DNA of 64,000 nucleotides from Rhabdornis inornatus (lineage: Eukaryota > Chordata > Aves > Passeriformes > Rhabdornithidae), in NCBI GenBank assembly GCA_013397075.1, contig VWZS01006721.1, forward strand, positions 711,365-775,364. The letters run 5' to 3'. Each line of letters begins with the position of its first letter. The stretch's first letter is position 1. Shown here one piece after another: positions 37,801 to 48,735 of this stretch. Made by a program: the position numbers and the translations under genes. Below the pieces are notes generated by a model. That model saw nothing but the letters and a program-made list of their open reading frames with translations. It had not been told where the DNA came from and searched no databases.

Positions 37801-40571
37801 GAACATCTGTAAGTCTTAGTGTGGACTATAATGTGTGACAAATGCAGAGCTAATAAGCATTAAAAGGCAAAAACAACTTTCACTTTACTATGCTGTTAAA
37901 AGTTCTTTCACATACTGATTTGGCATTTCTCTCAAATATTTTGTCAACCCAACCTTCTTGGCACTGTGAAATTGAGCCACAACTGATACCCTCTGGTAAA
38001 ACACGGCTCCAAGTCCTACGTTGTTCTGGTTCCTATAAGCAACAGACTGTAAAAAAAGTGTTTACTGTTGGCAAAACTTACCTCCCACTGGTGCTACAGT
38101 GCTTTATATCCTTGAGTTCAAAAAGAGATTGAGACCAGCCCAGTGAACTTCGACAGATCCCAACCTACCTTTGTTTTCAGTCTCATAAGGCAAGAGTGAG
38201 ATCAGAGGAAATACTTATTGCTAATCAAATATTGATGTATTACAATAAAAAAAATCTGGCCACTTACGGCAACCTGTTTGTCATGTTTTGCAGGTCTCCT
38301 CTTGGTACCTGTGCCCTCTGGGATTTAGTTTAGCACATCAAAGTGTCTGTCAGGATCAGCATTTCTTCATAGTTCTAACAGGATCAGTTGAACACTAACT
38401 CCCCTTCAGAGCACATGTGTGGAGCATCCTAGAAAAATATTTCTCATTAAAAAAAGAAGACAAATTTGTGCTGGAAGGGAAAATAAGAAGAAAAAATAGG
38501 AAAAATCCTTGATGGCTAGAACCCAACTAACCTGACAGAATTAATGAGCACTTGCTACAAAGTCTCCATAGATTCTTTCTTGTAGCAAATATCCTCTTTT
38601 TAAAACTCAGAAGTTACCTGTAACGTTCTGCTTTTTGGCAGCATGATGTAGCCCCGTATCCTCTCAGACAAGTCTCATATCTGCAAATGTCCCCACAGCA
38701 GACACCTTCAGGCAAGCCCTTCTGCACTCTGCAGACCATGCTGTCTATCCAGATGGAGGAGAAGGTTCTCTCCTCCCCACGGCTCGCCATCCTCACACCA
38801 CATGAAGTTGCCAGCTGTGCTGAGGCACCCAGATGGGTCTTGGATGGTCTCAAGGTACATCCAGTGATGCTCAAGCCCAGACTCGTAGCTCACACATCTG
38901 TTCTGAGCACAAACATCCTTTCAAAGACAACCCTGGTGGCATGGGGGACACTGGGCCAAGAGCAACCCTTGCCTAAAGTGTCAAGTGCAGGACATCCTTA
39001 AGCACTTACAGAATTAGGGCACTGCTTGCCACTAAACATGCTCATAACCATCCTGAAAGCTTAACTGCTCAGTGCTATAAATACCTGGTTTCCCTCTTCC
39101 CCTGTGGCTGTTACTGCATTTCTTTAAGCTTCTCAGTTTAGAATAAGCACAGACAAAAACAGTGAGCTCAAAGGTGCCAAACTGTATATAAGGGAAAGGC
39201 ATGTGCAAGGGTGCAAGCTATTCCTGAAAGTCTGACAGACTCACGCACTGTTTCCCTTAGTTTAATAATAAATAATCCTAACACTCAAAGCACACGTGTT
39301 ACATTAACAAGCACTGGATGACACACAAAAAAAAAGATGCTCTTTTTTTTTTGGCTGCTGAGACTTAGTTACACGAACAACTTGCTAGAACTGACAGCTA
39401 GAAAGAAGATAGGATGCATCTTCCTGGATCTTGTGGGCCTTTCATCTCATTTCTAACTACTGCAGGTGCCTCTCCTTTCTCTACTCTCTTCTTTTGACCC
39501 ATTTAAGTTGATATGGCTTCTGGAATTATGTGATAAGGATCATGAGGGTAGATGGAGAGATTGCAGCTGAGTGAGGACCTCCTAACCCAGAAGAGAATCC
39601 AATAGCTTGACCAAGGTACAGCTGAGGCCAGAAGTCTGAGCAATAAGGATGGCCTGAGGTTTTCCAGTGGTCAGGAATTGTCAGAGACCTTCAAAGATCA
39701 TCAAGCAAGGAACAAGGCAAACACACACTCTTGGTAAAAGGAAACCATGGAGAATACAATATAACTGAGTCCAAAATAACGCAGAAAAACCAGGTAGGAG
39801 GAAGAACAAGCCTTCAGCAGCAGAAAGCAAGAATAAAGACAGATCTACAGAAATGCAGCTACAATCAAGTAGTTGATTGAGCAGCCCAGAGAAACTGCTC
39901 TTGCCAGGGGAAGTTTTGTCAGACTTTTAATGGACAAGAGAGGCAACATTTTAGGCTCCCAGGTTCTTTGTTCTCCGAAGTTGTGGAGCTTTGTAGATCA
40001 GGCCATAAGCAGATGGCTTCCTGGCCCCTTCAGACAGAACATCTGTTATCCATGACAGCAAAAGTATTGACCTGTCTGTGACTAGGCTGTGTCACTGGTT
40101 GAATTTCAATCCACAGAATTGTGTTGCTGTTACTCTGACATTCACTGAAAGCAAACACATCACAATGCATTCTTGTCCCACATCTTCTCGCATTCTTTAT
40201 GGTCTCAGAGTTCCTGGCAGCATCCAGTAGCTGCTGCTCCCAACTCACCTTCCTTTCCTTTTCCTTCTGGCTTTTCTTCCAGCTCTGGAAATGAGTGTGG
40301 CTGTTTTCTTTTGCTCCACACATATGGCTTTGCATTTTGTTAGGCAGAAAACCATGCTGGCATTAATGCTGAGTTTGTTTTATTCAGCTGTTTTCCACTC
40401 CCACATGTACAAAAGCTGCTTTTAATTCTCACCTCTCATTCTGATGCTTATATATGCCTCTGCTTTTCTGAGTTATACTTGCTTTATGACCTTCTGCTCA
40501 GTCAGAAAGTTGGCAGGTATTTGCTGCATTCCTATGAGGAGTATTTCTCTTATCTTCAGCAAAACTGCCCT

Positions 40572-40612
40572 GGAGATTTTTATCTGGATTGCAGGAGATT
40601 TTTATCTGGATT
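40572..40612. repeat. 19-bp direct repeat, 22-bp period
   Basis: GGAGATTTTTATCTGGATT at 40,572-40,590 is repeated exactly at 40,594-40,612, separated by GCA. Perfect identity suggests a recent local duplication. It is a plausible length-polymorphism site. Confidence 0.9.
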
Positions 40613-43600
40613 ATAGCTATGAACATGTCGTCCTTGTGAAAGAAATGGGAGAATTTTCACTAGTGCTGGACTGCCTTCTGGGTCTGGATTGCTCAGTCAG
40701 TTTCAGAAGTTAATGAATAATGAAGGCTTGCCTCAAACAACAGAGACCATCAGGTGTGGAGAATAACACTTCAGAGAGGGAGTGAGGGAAGCAGGAATAG
40801 TTTTGCCTTCAGAAATGAATGCTGAGAGTAATATCATACTCTGACACTTTACTGGCCACAGCTGGAAAACATTCTGCTGCTTTTTAAATATGAAAGTCAT
40901 TGTATAGTTATATTTCATAATCATGCACAACTTACATTTTTAACATTGCCGGGAAGATTGTTTAAATGTCTCAGCACAGAGGGAGTGTTTGCCATAATAA
41001 TGTCTCCTGAAGAGACATAGCCCACAAAGCTCAGGATGGTCTTTGCTGCCAACTGTCCTTTTAGCAAATGAATTCCCATCTGTGTGGGGTGAGGGCTGTG
41101 CTGGAAGAATTTCATAGAAGGATCAGAAGCTATTTCTCCACCAGAACTACAGTTAAATAAAATTTGGTGTGAACTCAGTCTGTTTAACTTAAACATAGTT
41201 CCTCGGTTTTGCTAACTAGTTTGTCATAGTCATCATAGTTACACACTTACAGAGTGCTTTGTATAATTTTTTAAACCTTTTAAATTACTGAGAACAAAAA
41301 TAGTGCATTGAAGTTCAGATTTTGCAATCAGAGCCTCTAACAGTAATGCTTCCCTACTGATTTCATAGCATTTATGCTCAGTTGTACCTTCCATGCTTTT
41401 ATATAAGAAAGCATGAGCACTATTGTATGCTAGATTTAGATAATACTTTGAATATAAACCTGACCAGACGGGAAGCTTGTACACATTTCATGGTAGGTCT
41501 GGAGGTCTTGAGCCATAGTGTGGAGCATGACCAGACCCCACTGGGTAATTTTTGTAAAAATGGAATCCCATAGTTTTGGGTTCCCTCACCTTCATACTAA
41601 GCAAAATTCAAGCTTCTCCCACATGCAGCATTCATCCAAGTCTTCTTTCTCTTCTTTAGTCTGAATCAGGGCAATTTTTCTCTTTGGATGGCTGCAACTC
41701 AGAGGGCAAGGGTCTGAACCTGCTTCTTTTTTTTTTATCCAAAGCTGGTGTGCTAAACCCCATGAGTTTTAGAAAACAGAAATATGTGGAAACATCACTA
41801 AAAGCAGTATATAGCTCAAAAAAGTTATGATGTGGCATGATATCATATTCTCACAGCAACTAACTCAATCAGAATCATTCCTACTGGTCCCTATATGGTT
41901 TGGCTGGGGGTACCTCCTGTAAGCATCAAAGGTGGTTATTGAATTGCAGACCATGAAATCATTTCTTTGGTATAGCACAGGTGCCACTGCAGTAAATCAG
42001 GATATCTCCATGCAATTTTACCAGTTGTGTATCTAAGCCAAGGCGTCTCCCCATTTCTGTTACTTAAGCCAAAGGGTGAAATGCAGATATTTTGAGGATG
42101 GGGTGTATACTATATTGAGTAGCTCACAGATGCTTGCTTGCATCCCTTGGGTATTCACCCAGTGGCAGATTTGTAGTTTCCATTCAGACCTGACCCAACT
42201 CTGAGAAATTTGCCTGGCCATGACTCTCAGCTGGGATCCCCATTTCAGTCAAAAGCAGCTACACTCTAAAAGCCATCCAAGTTTATCAGGAAAAAGACTT
42301 CACATTCTGCCTTAAAATAAGTCACACAGATGGAAAAATACAGCCCAGGTCTTTCATCATTTATTCACGTTGTACAGACAGGAGTCCCTAGCATGCTGAA
42401 GCAGAGCTTGGAGTACCACGGTTTTACAAAGTCAGAGTAAATTAGAAATAAAATGGATAAAATCCCCTCATAGTTCACTGTTAAAGAATAATCATACAGC
42501 ATCTGCCTTCATGTCTATAGCTGCATTACAATGAAGGACACAATCAGTCTCTCAAACATACATTGCTAGCTTGGCTTATCATCTCCTACCTCTCAAACTG
42601 ATCCTTCTGCCTCTATTAAGTAGTTTTCCATTGACATTTTATGTTCTTTTTCAATACACCAGGAGCTTTTGATGACATTGGCTGTTACAGGACTTTCAAA
42701 ACTCCATCTTTTTTAATATGAGGACAATCTGACTTTCTGATGTCTTTTCTTTTGCATTTATCCTTACATGGTACAGGTTTTTTGAAAGGACTGGATTTCT
42801 CTTAATGGATTTCTCTGGAGTTCCAGTCTGCTTCTGTAAAGCCCCAAAAGCATGGGCTGAGGGGAGGAGGAAGGTATTGATGAATATGAGCCTTTTTTGA
42901 AATTTACTTTCTCTTAGGGTGGGGAAGTGAGGTGAGCTGATACTGCTGAAATATTTTTAAAACCTCAGGGATACAAAACTTTGCATTTAATCACATTTTT
43001 AAATGGGACCTTCTGCCTGTGAAGTAACCTCTCCTTCTAATTTAATCCTCATTTTTACCTCATGTATTTATTAATTTTATTGAGCTGGTTTTTCTTTAAC
43101 ATCACCTATTATGAGGAAGTTTGTTAGCCTTTTATATATCAGTTGAGTCATTATACCCCCCCTCACCTGCTCTTAATAATATTGCAACCCTGAAATTGGT
43201 AATAAGTCATTCTAGACTTCTTCTCCCAGATATTTTCTTCTGTCATAATGCTGTTACGAAACTGCCTGGCTGCTTTCAAGCAGTCAAGGTTTACATGTTG
43301 GATCATAAAAAACAAAAGGCCGAGTTTCCGTAAGAATGCTGCCCCGTTCCTCTTTAAGTCTCCAATGGCACTGAAAGGAAAAATACACAGGGGTTTTCCA
43401 AGGCTGTAGCTCTTCATCCCCATGGGCTCTGCTCACAAGAACAGTCCCTTATTTTTGTTGAGCTGAGGTGTTGTTAGCAGCGAGGGTCAGCTGGCACTCG
43501 GGAAGGACAGGCACGGCGTGCAAGCTGCAGGGCTGTTCCATTAAAACACCCAGGTCGTGGCATTTGCTGCAACCTGAAATGCAGCCCCCACATGCTGCTT

Positions 43601-43889
43601 TAAGGTGTCAACCAGCAGAGAGCAAGAATCACAGCTCCTTTAGTCAGTGATGATTCCCTCTCCGTGCTCTAGCTAGCTTGGTAATAAGCCTCAGTCCTGG
43701 ACTGTGATGCATACCTGTGATTTAAGGCTGCTGTTTACTTCTTTGCTAATTGTCAGCACTTGGCATAAGCCTTGTGTTTGTGCAACATTACCAACATCTA
43801 TTTGGATGGTGTTACAGAATAGGGTACAGCATGGTCAGCAACAGTTCAAAGCCATTTTTCTCTTAGCCATCACAAAAACACTGGTAGAT

Positions 43890-44890
43890 AGAGAGCTGCC
43901 TGAACAGCATATCTCAGGGTTGTGATCAGTGGCACAGGGTCCACTTGAAGGCCTGTCACTAGTGGTGTCCCACAGGGCTCAATATACTGGGCCCAGTTTT
44001 GTTTAACTTGTTCACCATGACTTGGATGAAGGGGCAGAGGCCTCCTCAGCAAGTTCACAGATGACACAAGGCTGGGAGGAATGGCTGAGTGATCCCAGAG
44101 GGATGTGCAGCCCTTCAGCAGGATCTCGACAGGATGGAGACATGGGCAGAGAGGAACTGTCTGAAACTCAAAGGTAACTGCAGGGTCCTGCTCCTGGTAA
44201 AGAATAACCCCAGGCACCAGCACAGGCTGGGGCTGACCTGCTGGAAAGCAGCTCTGTGGAGAAGGACCTGGTGCATAACAAGCCATCCATGCGCCTTGGT
44301 GGCCAAGCAAGCCCATGGGTATCCTGGGGTGCACTGGGAAGAGCACTGACTGCAGGTCAAGGGAGCTGATCCTGCCCCTCTGCTCATCCCTGGCGAGGTG
44401 CATCTGGAATGCTGTGTCCAGTTCTGGGCTCCCCAGGACAAGAGAGACATTGGGCTCCTGGAGCACGTCCAGTGGGGGGTGACAAGGATGATTAGGGGAC
44501 TGGGAAACCTCTCTTAGGAGAAAAGACTGATGGAGCTGAGCCAGGTTAATCTGGATCTGAGAAGATTGAGAGGGACCTTATCAATGTATGTGATTAACTG
44601 AAGCGACCACATCAAAAGGATGGAACCAGACTCTTCTCAGTGGTACCAAGAAATAGGACAAGAGGCGATGAGCAGAAGCTGATGTGCAGGAGGTTTCACC
44701 TGAACAAGAGTGGGTTACAGAGCACTGGAGCAGGCTGCCCAGAGATGTTCTGGAGTCTCCCTCACTGGAGACATTCAAGAACAATCTGGGCACAATCCAG
44801 AGCACAGTGCTCTAGGGAAATCTGCTTGAGCAGGGAGGTTGGACCAGATGGTCTCCAGTGACCCCTTCCAACCTTAAATCAATCTCAGAA
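43890..44890 (+). mobile_element. CR1 LINE, 5'-truncated: RT C-terminus plus 3' end
   Basis: About 1 kb matches the distal part of CR1 in order. First comes GGTTGTGATCAGTGGCAC, then the GTCCCACAGGGCTCAATA block encoding the conserved GVPQGS-type reverse-transcriptase motif. Next is TTCACAGATGACACAAGGCTGGGAGGA, encoding the F(A)DDTK-LGG catalytic region. A segment from 44,089 reads LQQDLDRMETWAERN in frame, followed by NPRHQHRLG. The downstream 3' region includes CACTGGAGCAGGCTGCCCAGAGA and the terminus GGTTGGACCAGATGGTCTCCAGTGACCCCTTCCAACCTTA. The reading frame is broken by indels and stops, and the endonuclease and most of the RT are absent. The end lacks a clean octamer tail. The family assignment is secure; the subfamily is not. 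Confidence 0.93.
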
Positions 44891-46069
44891 CCAGGAAAGT
44901 ACTGACAAGTAGGAATCAAAAGACTCTGATTCAGAAATGTGGGACGACCAGTAAGGACATGTCTAAATATAGGTATATGTTTAAATACCCTCCTGAAGCT
45001 AAGCCCAAACATTTGCAGATAGTATCTGAGCTTATTAGTACCCATAACCACATTAGATTTTCACTGAGCCCATAATAAGCTCCTCCTTAATGCTGTGGCA
45101 AGGGACTAGCATACACTCACTTCTTATTCAAACACTTAGGAAATTATTTTGATTCCAGAACTAATTAACTGGACTATATCTTAATCATTCCTACTAGTAT
45201 CATACAGACGTAAGCAAACTATCATATGATTTCCTACCAGCCTGATATATTTTCAATTTCAACGTAACTAAATAATTGCAGTACCAATTAGTTAAAATGT
45301 AAGTAGGAAAAAACATTGGATGGAGACATCTTAATTTAAATATAATCCATTAAGTAAAAACTGCTATTCTAATTAGTGATAATGTAGCACAATTAGGAAA
45401 TAAAATTTGATTGGTACATTGGAATTTAAACTCAATTAGTAACTGCTATCCTAATTAGTAAATGCAATACGGTTCAAGCAGCGTTTTGTTGGGGGAGAAG
45501 TGCATGTACAGTAGAGATGGTGGCAAGGAAAGAGGCATTGGGAGAGCTGAGGTGGGGACTGTGGAACACAGGAGTTCAGCCAGTGCCAAGCCCAAAGTCC
45601 TGCTTCTGAACCAACACTGACCTCAGAGCAGAGGAGTTCGATCTCACTCAAAGAAGTTGACGTGAAGGATGGTTTGCTGTCACCTCTGGGCAATCTCTCC
45701 CTGCAGTTAATTACTTCCACTGCCCAGATGGAGTGTTTCACTTTAACATCTACAGTTTTCTTTTTCTAGACCTGGACTGGTAAATTTTGACAAACTATGG
45801 GAGAAAAATGTAGTAGTTAACTAAGTTGAAGAGCTCAGCATTTTGATTTAGGAAAATGCAAAGTTGTCCTAGACATAAAGGCACTACAATACCATGGGTC
45901 TGCACTCTTATAACAAAGAGGATACTGGAGGAAGGAGCTTGAGACCTAGCAGAATCTACAGCCTTCTTAGAAAGATACATAACATTTCTTTCAATGGGAG
46001 AAGGGAGGTGAAAAAAAATTTTTGGCTGTTGTTTCCATTGAACTCACCATAATGTCAACCTTTTTTTTC
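44891..46069. other. AT-rich non-coding sequence, no gene seen
   Basis: Apart from the 45,240-45,465 repeat block, which is listed separately, nothing is recognised. The stretch contains an unusual number of TAATTA and AATTAG cores from 45,160 onwards. No open frame exceeds 100 codons. Confidence 0.65.
45240..45465. repeat. Degenerate 82-85 bp tandem repeat with AATTAGT cores
   Basis: AATTAGT occurs at 45,286-45,292, 45,371-45,377 and 45,453-45,459, spaced 85 and 82 bases apart. Flanks also align: AACTGCTATTCTAATTAGT (45,359-45,377) versus AACTGCTATCCTAATTAGT (45,441-45,459), 18 of 19 identical, each preceded by an AATTTAAA block. The first unit is more diverged (GCAGTACCAATTAGT). A possible fourth trace (CCTACTAGT near 45,190) is weak. 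Each unit presents a homeodomain-type TAATTA or AATTAG core. It is either an old minisatellite or a duplicated regulatory module. Confidence 0.6.
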
Positions 46070-47525
46070 CTGGAAAATATTTCACCTAAGGCCCTTATTA
46101 TGTACACATACTTAGCACCATTCTCCATTGTACTACTTTGCATTTATTGACACTGAATTCTATCTGCTGTTTTGTCAGCCGGTCACTTAATGTCTTCAAC
46201 ATTTCAATGGCAAGTTTAGATTTGTGTTTCTGGACTAACATGAAAATACCAGGAACTTTTATTGCTTCCTGATCACTCCTTTTGCAATCACCTGTGACTG
46301 CAAAACATAGCAGGTTCTAGGACCATTGTATAGACTGCCATTGCCTCTTCACTTCATTACTTATCTTTTAAGAGAGAAATAAAATGTATTTTGAATAAAT
46401 TAATTACAACTAGTGCATGGGAGCAAGATATACAAATCAACTAACCTTTTCTCTTATCCCCTAATATCTTTAAAAGACTGGTCAGAGAATCTCTGTCAAA
46501 AGATTTTAAAAATCTGGTACTTTGTATTGATTGGATTCCTGTTATTAATACACACATTGCAGACAGCTTCAATAGATTTGTATGGTAATGGTTTCTTTTT
46601 ATAAAAACTGCATAGTTGTTTTTTTCCTTACTGGATCAATTTATCCAACTGTCTACTCATTCCATTCTTAATTACAGTTTACACCAGATGCTCCAAGATT
46701 TTACTTCAAAAATATTTGTTATATTTACCACTTTCCATCCCTATGGTACCAAGAGCTATTTGAAGAGTACATGAAAAGAAAAGAGCTGGTAGGTCAACAC
46801 TTTCATACTTACATTACTTGACACCTCTTGTGTGAATATTAGTTAGCTTTTGCAATTGGTTACTATTCTTCCTGCTAATTTACTTGGAAACATTTTCTAT
46901 GAGTAATTTGAGTTAGATTGTCAGAAAAGCACCTCAGAAAGAGATGTTGCAATATGAGAAATCTTCCTCACTTTACTCAAAATGAATTTTTTAATGCCTT
47001 TTTATTACATAGTCTGATCCTTTCTGGATGCCCCTGACTATGCCTCAATCATTTATTATCCCTACAGTACTGACAGCAACATCTCTTTTTCTGATGTATG
47101 TAGGAGGTGGAAAGTGCATTTAGCAGGCTCAGCTCCACACCCACCCCCCTCTCACCCTTTTTTTTCCCCCCAAGGCTCTTCTTCTAAGGGTTTAGCATTT
47201 AACTTTCCAGAATTTGGGTATGTCTTTCTGTGTGTGTACATGAATGTTGAAATACCATTTCTAGCTTTCCTTGGCAGCTTTTTTTACTGCACTGTTTGAC
47301 TATAATCTCTTTAATTTTTTTTCTCATGAGTAACACACAGTTACTCTGAGCTTCTACTTAAAGCATTTATGCTATAATCCAAAAATTTGACCCTTTTGAC
47401 TGTTCCTTTTTTGTATTTATTCCTGTCTGGTTTCCTAGATGGCTAGAGAGTAAGCTTTTTCATTCTTCCACATTGTCTTTTAATTCTCCCCTTTGAAGTT
47501 AAAAATGAAGCAGCACATTTTCTGT
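46070..47525 (-). mobile_element. Ancient CR1/L3-like LINE fragment, antisense
   Basis: On the plus strand the order matches the reverse complement of an amniote CR1/L3-like LINE. Landmarks are TACTTTGCATTTATTGACA followed by TGAATTCTATCTGCTGTTTTGTCAGCC, then TATCTTTTAA, TTCTCTTATCCC, and CTGTCAAAAGATTTTAAAAATCTGGTAC (46,493-46,520). In the minus direction this last block is a decayed form of the RT motif YLDFxKAFD. Further right come CTTCAATAGATTTG, ATTCTTAATTACAGTTT, GAGAAATCTTCCTCAC and ATCTCTTTTTCTGATGTA. Near 47,485-47,520, CTCCCCTTTGAAGTTAAAAATG matches the region upstream of the RT. Stops and indels are everywhere. The part beyond 47,105 is less certain because C-rich sequence interrupts it. 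Confidence 0.65.
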
Positions 47526-48334
47526 TCCTGAATGCGAAGGTGGAGAAGCAAAACACCAGAATGCACCTGCCAAGTACAGTGTGGATGTTTTCTCTCCTCA
47601 ATGTCTTCATAAATGGGTTACACAAATATCAATCAGGAATTATATCAGGATGACAGGACTGGCTTTGAAGTGAGGGTAAGGACTACTTAACCATGAATGT
47701 TTCCCTGCAATGTTGTTTTTCTGCAATTTTACAAAATATATGAGGGCAATAAACACCAGGGGAGAAAGAAAAGCCTCTCATGCTGGGGGTTAAGGCTGGT
47801 ACAAGAGCAAATACATTCACCTGAGTCATGAATAAATTAGGACTAGCAATTTAGAAGATGGTTCATGTCTCTCAATAACAGATTTCCAACCTGAAGAGTA
47901 GGTTAGGAAAATGCTAACTAGTTTTAATAGGCGGATTCCTAAATCTTAGGGAGTCTTGTGATCTTACCCATTCTGTGACAGCAAGGGCTTAATTTGCTAA
48001 CTGAAAAAAATCTTTCTTAGGTAGTTCAGGACATTTTTGTGCCCTTTTCTGTTAGAGGATCCTCCCCTCTGAAAACTTTAGTTCTTGGTCCCCAGCCTGA
48101 AAGACAATTCAAGATCTGATTCCATTTTGGCAATGACTTTGGCAACATAATTTACCCCGTCAGAAAAAAATCCAAAGGTTTCTTTTGTTTGTACCAAGTC
48201 TGCTACTCTATAATCTCATTTGATGCTCTGGACTCCTGAGTTATAAGACCAACCAACTTCCTCCTCTCCACCAAACTACTACTTCTATAGTTTTCCCATG
48301 AATCTTCCCCCCAGATGCCTTTTTTCTTTCCCCA
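47526..48334. other. Non-coding sequence between LINE fragments
   Basis: I see no gene. Part of it may be further decayed LINE sequence, but no landmark motif could be aligned. It is AT-rich with pyrimidine-rich runs around 48,240-48,330. Confidence 0.55.
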
Positions 48335-48735
48335 CACCAAGCAGCCTTGGACCATTTAATCACCCCTTAGAGAGAGCTGTTCCATACTACTGATAATCCT
48401 TTTTGCCTTGCTCTGGAGGTTGCCCAGATCTGCTAGATCATTTTTGGGCTAGACAAACAAATTTCATGCAGCACTCAAGATGTAAAAACACCATGTATTT
48501 AAACAGCAGCCTGGGGGGATTTTCTATTCACCTTTCCTAATAATTTTTAGCATAACTACTAATGAGGACTGAACAGATGTTAAAGCTCTAAAACCTCTTT
48601 TCTTACTGGCAGCAGTCACTTTAGAGCCCACAACTACATGTGTAAAAATTTTGAAGGTTTTTTTACCCCATGCTGTTGTTTCCAATGTGTTTTTCACATC
48701 CTGCAGAAAATAAAGGCTTTGAGTCACCCCAATTG
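48335..48735 (-). mobile_element. Ancient CR1/L3-like LINE 3' region, antisense
   Basis: Plus-strand landmarks in order are GAGCTGTTCCATAC, CTAGATCATTTTTGGGCT, CATGCAGCACTCAAGATGT, CCATGTATTTAAACAG, TTTCCTAATAATTTTTAGCAT, GAACAGATGTTAAAGC, CACTTTAGAGCCCAC and GTTTCCAATGTG. This is the reverse complement of the region just 3' of the reverse transcriptase in the same family as the 46-47.5 kb fragment. A single antisense copy would place this portion to the left of the RT portion, not to the right. The 3' part of this fragment and the left end of the other cover the same consensus segment, so they are separate copies or a rearranged one. Confidence 0.65.

Larger units (their letters stand above)
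31269..43889. other. Non-coding sequence with CNE-like blocks, no gene seen
   Basis: No gene or large repeat family is recognised. A polypyrimidine tract, GTTT simple repeat, tandem ATF4-C/EBP motif and a short duplication are listed separately. The patch 38,680-39,000 is GC-richer and open on both strands (104 codons plus, 86 minus) without any known motif. The block 42,990-43,260 faintly resembles the endonuclease region of an antisense LINE, but it is too diverged to call. Confidence 0.6.

Noticed and set aside
38687..39001. 104-codon plus-strand frame with antisense frames of similar length
   Set aside because: Stop-poor GC-richer patch with no motif; frames on both strands argue for composition and not coding.
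39060..39200. TATA-like elements (TATAAATA near 39,078 and TATATAAG near 39,184) as a promoter
   Set aside because: No CpG enrichment, initiator context or downstream gene was found; isolated TATA strings are common in AT-rich DNA.
42990..43260. Possible antisense LINE endonuclease region
   Set aside because: CACCTATTATGAGG and TTGTTAGCC are faintly reminiscent of the family seen at 46-48 kb, but no continuous landmark order could be followed. An alignment to CR1/L3 consensus would decide.
43870..44466. 198-codon open frame on the minus strand
   Set aside because: It lies antisense across the plus-strand CR1 fragment; the frame is a by-product of the CR1 coding sequence and has no independent similarity.
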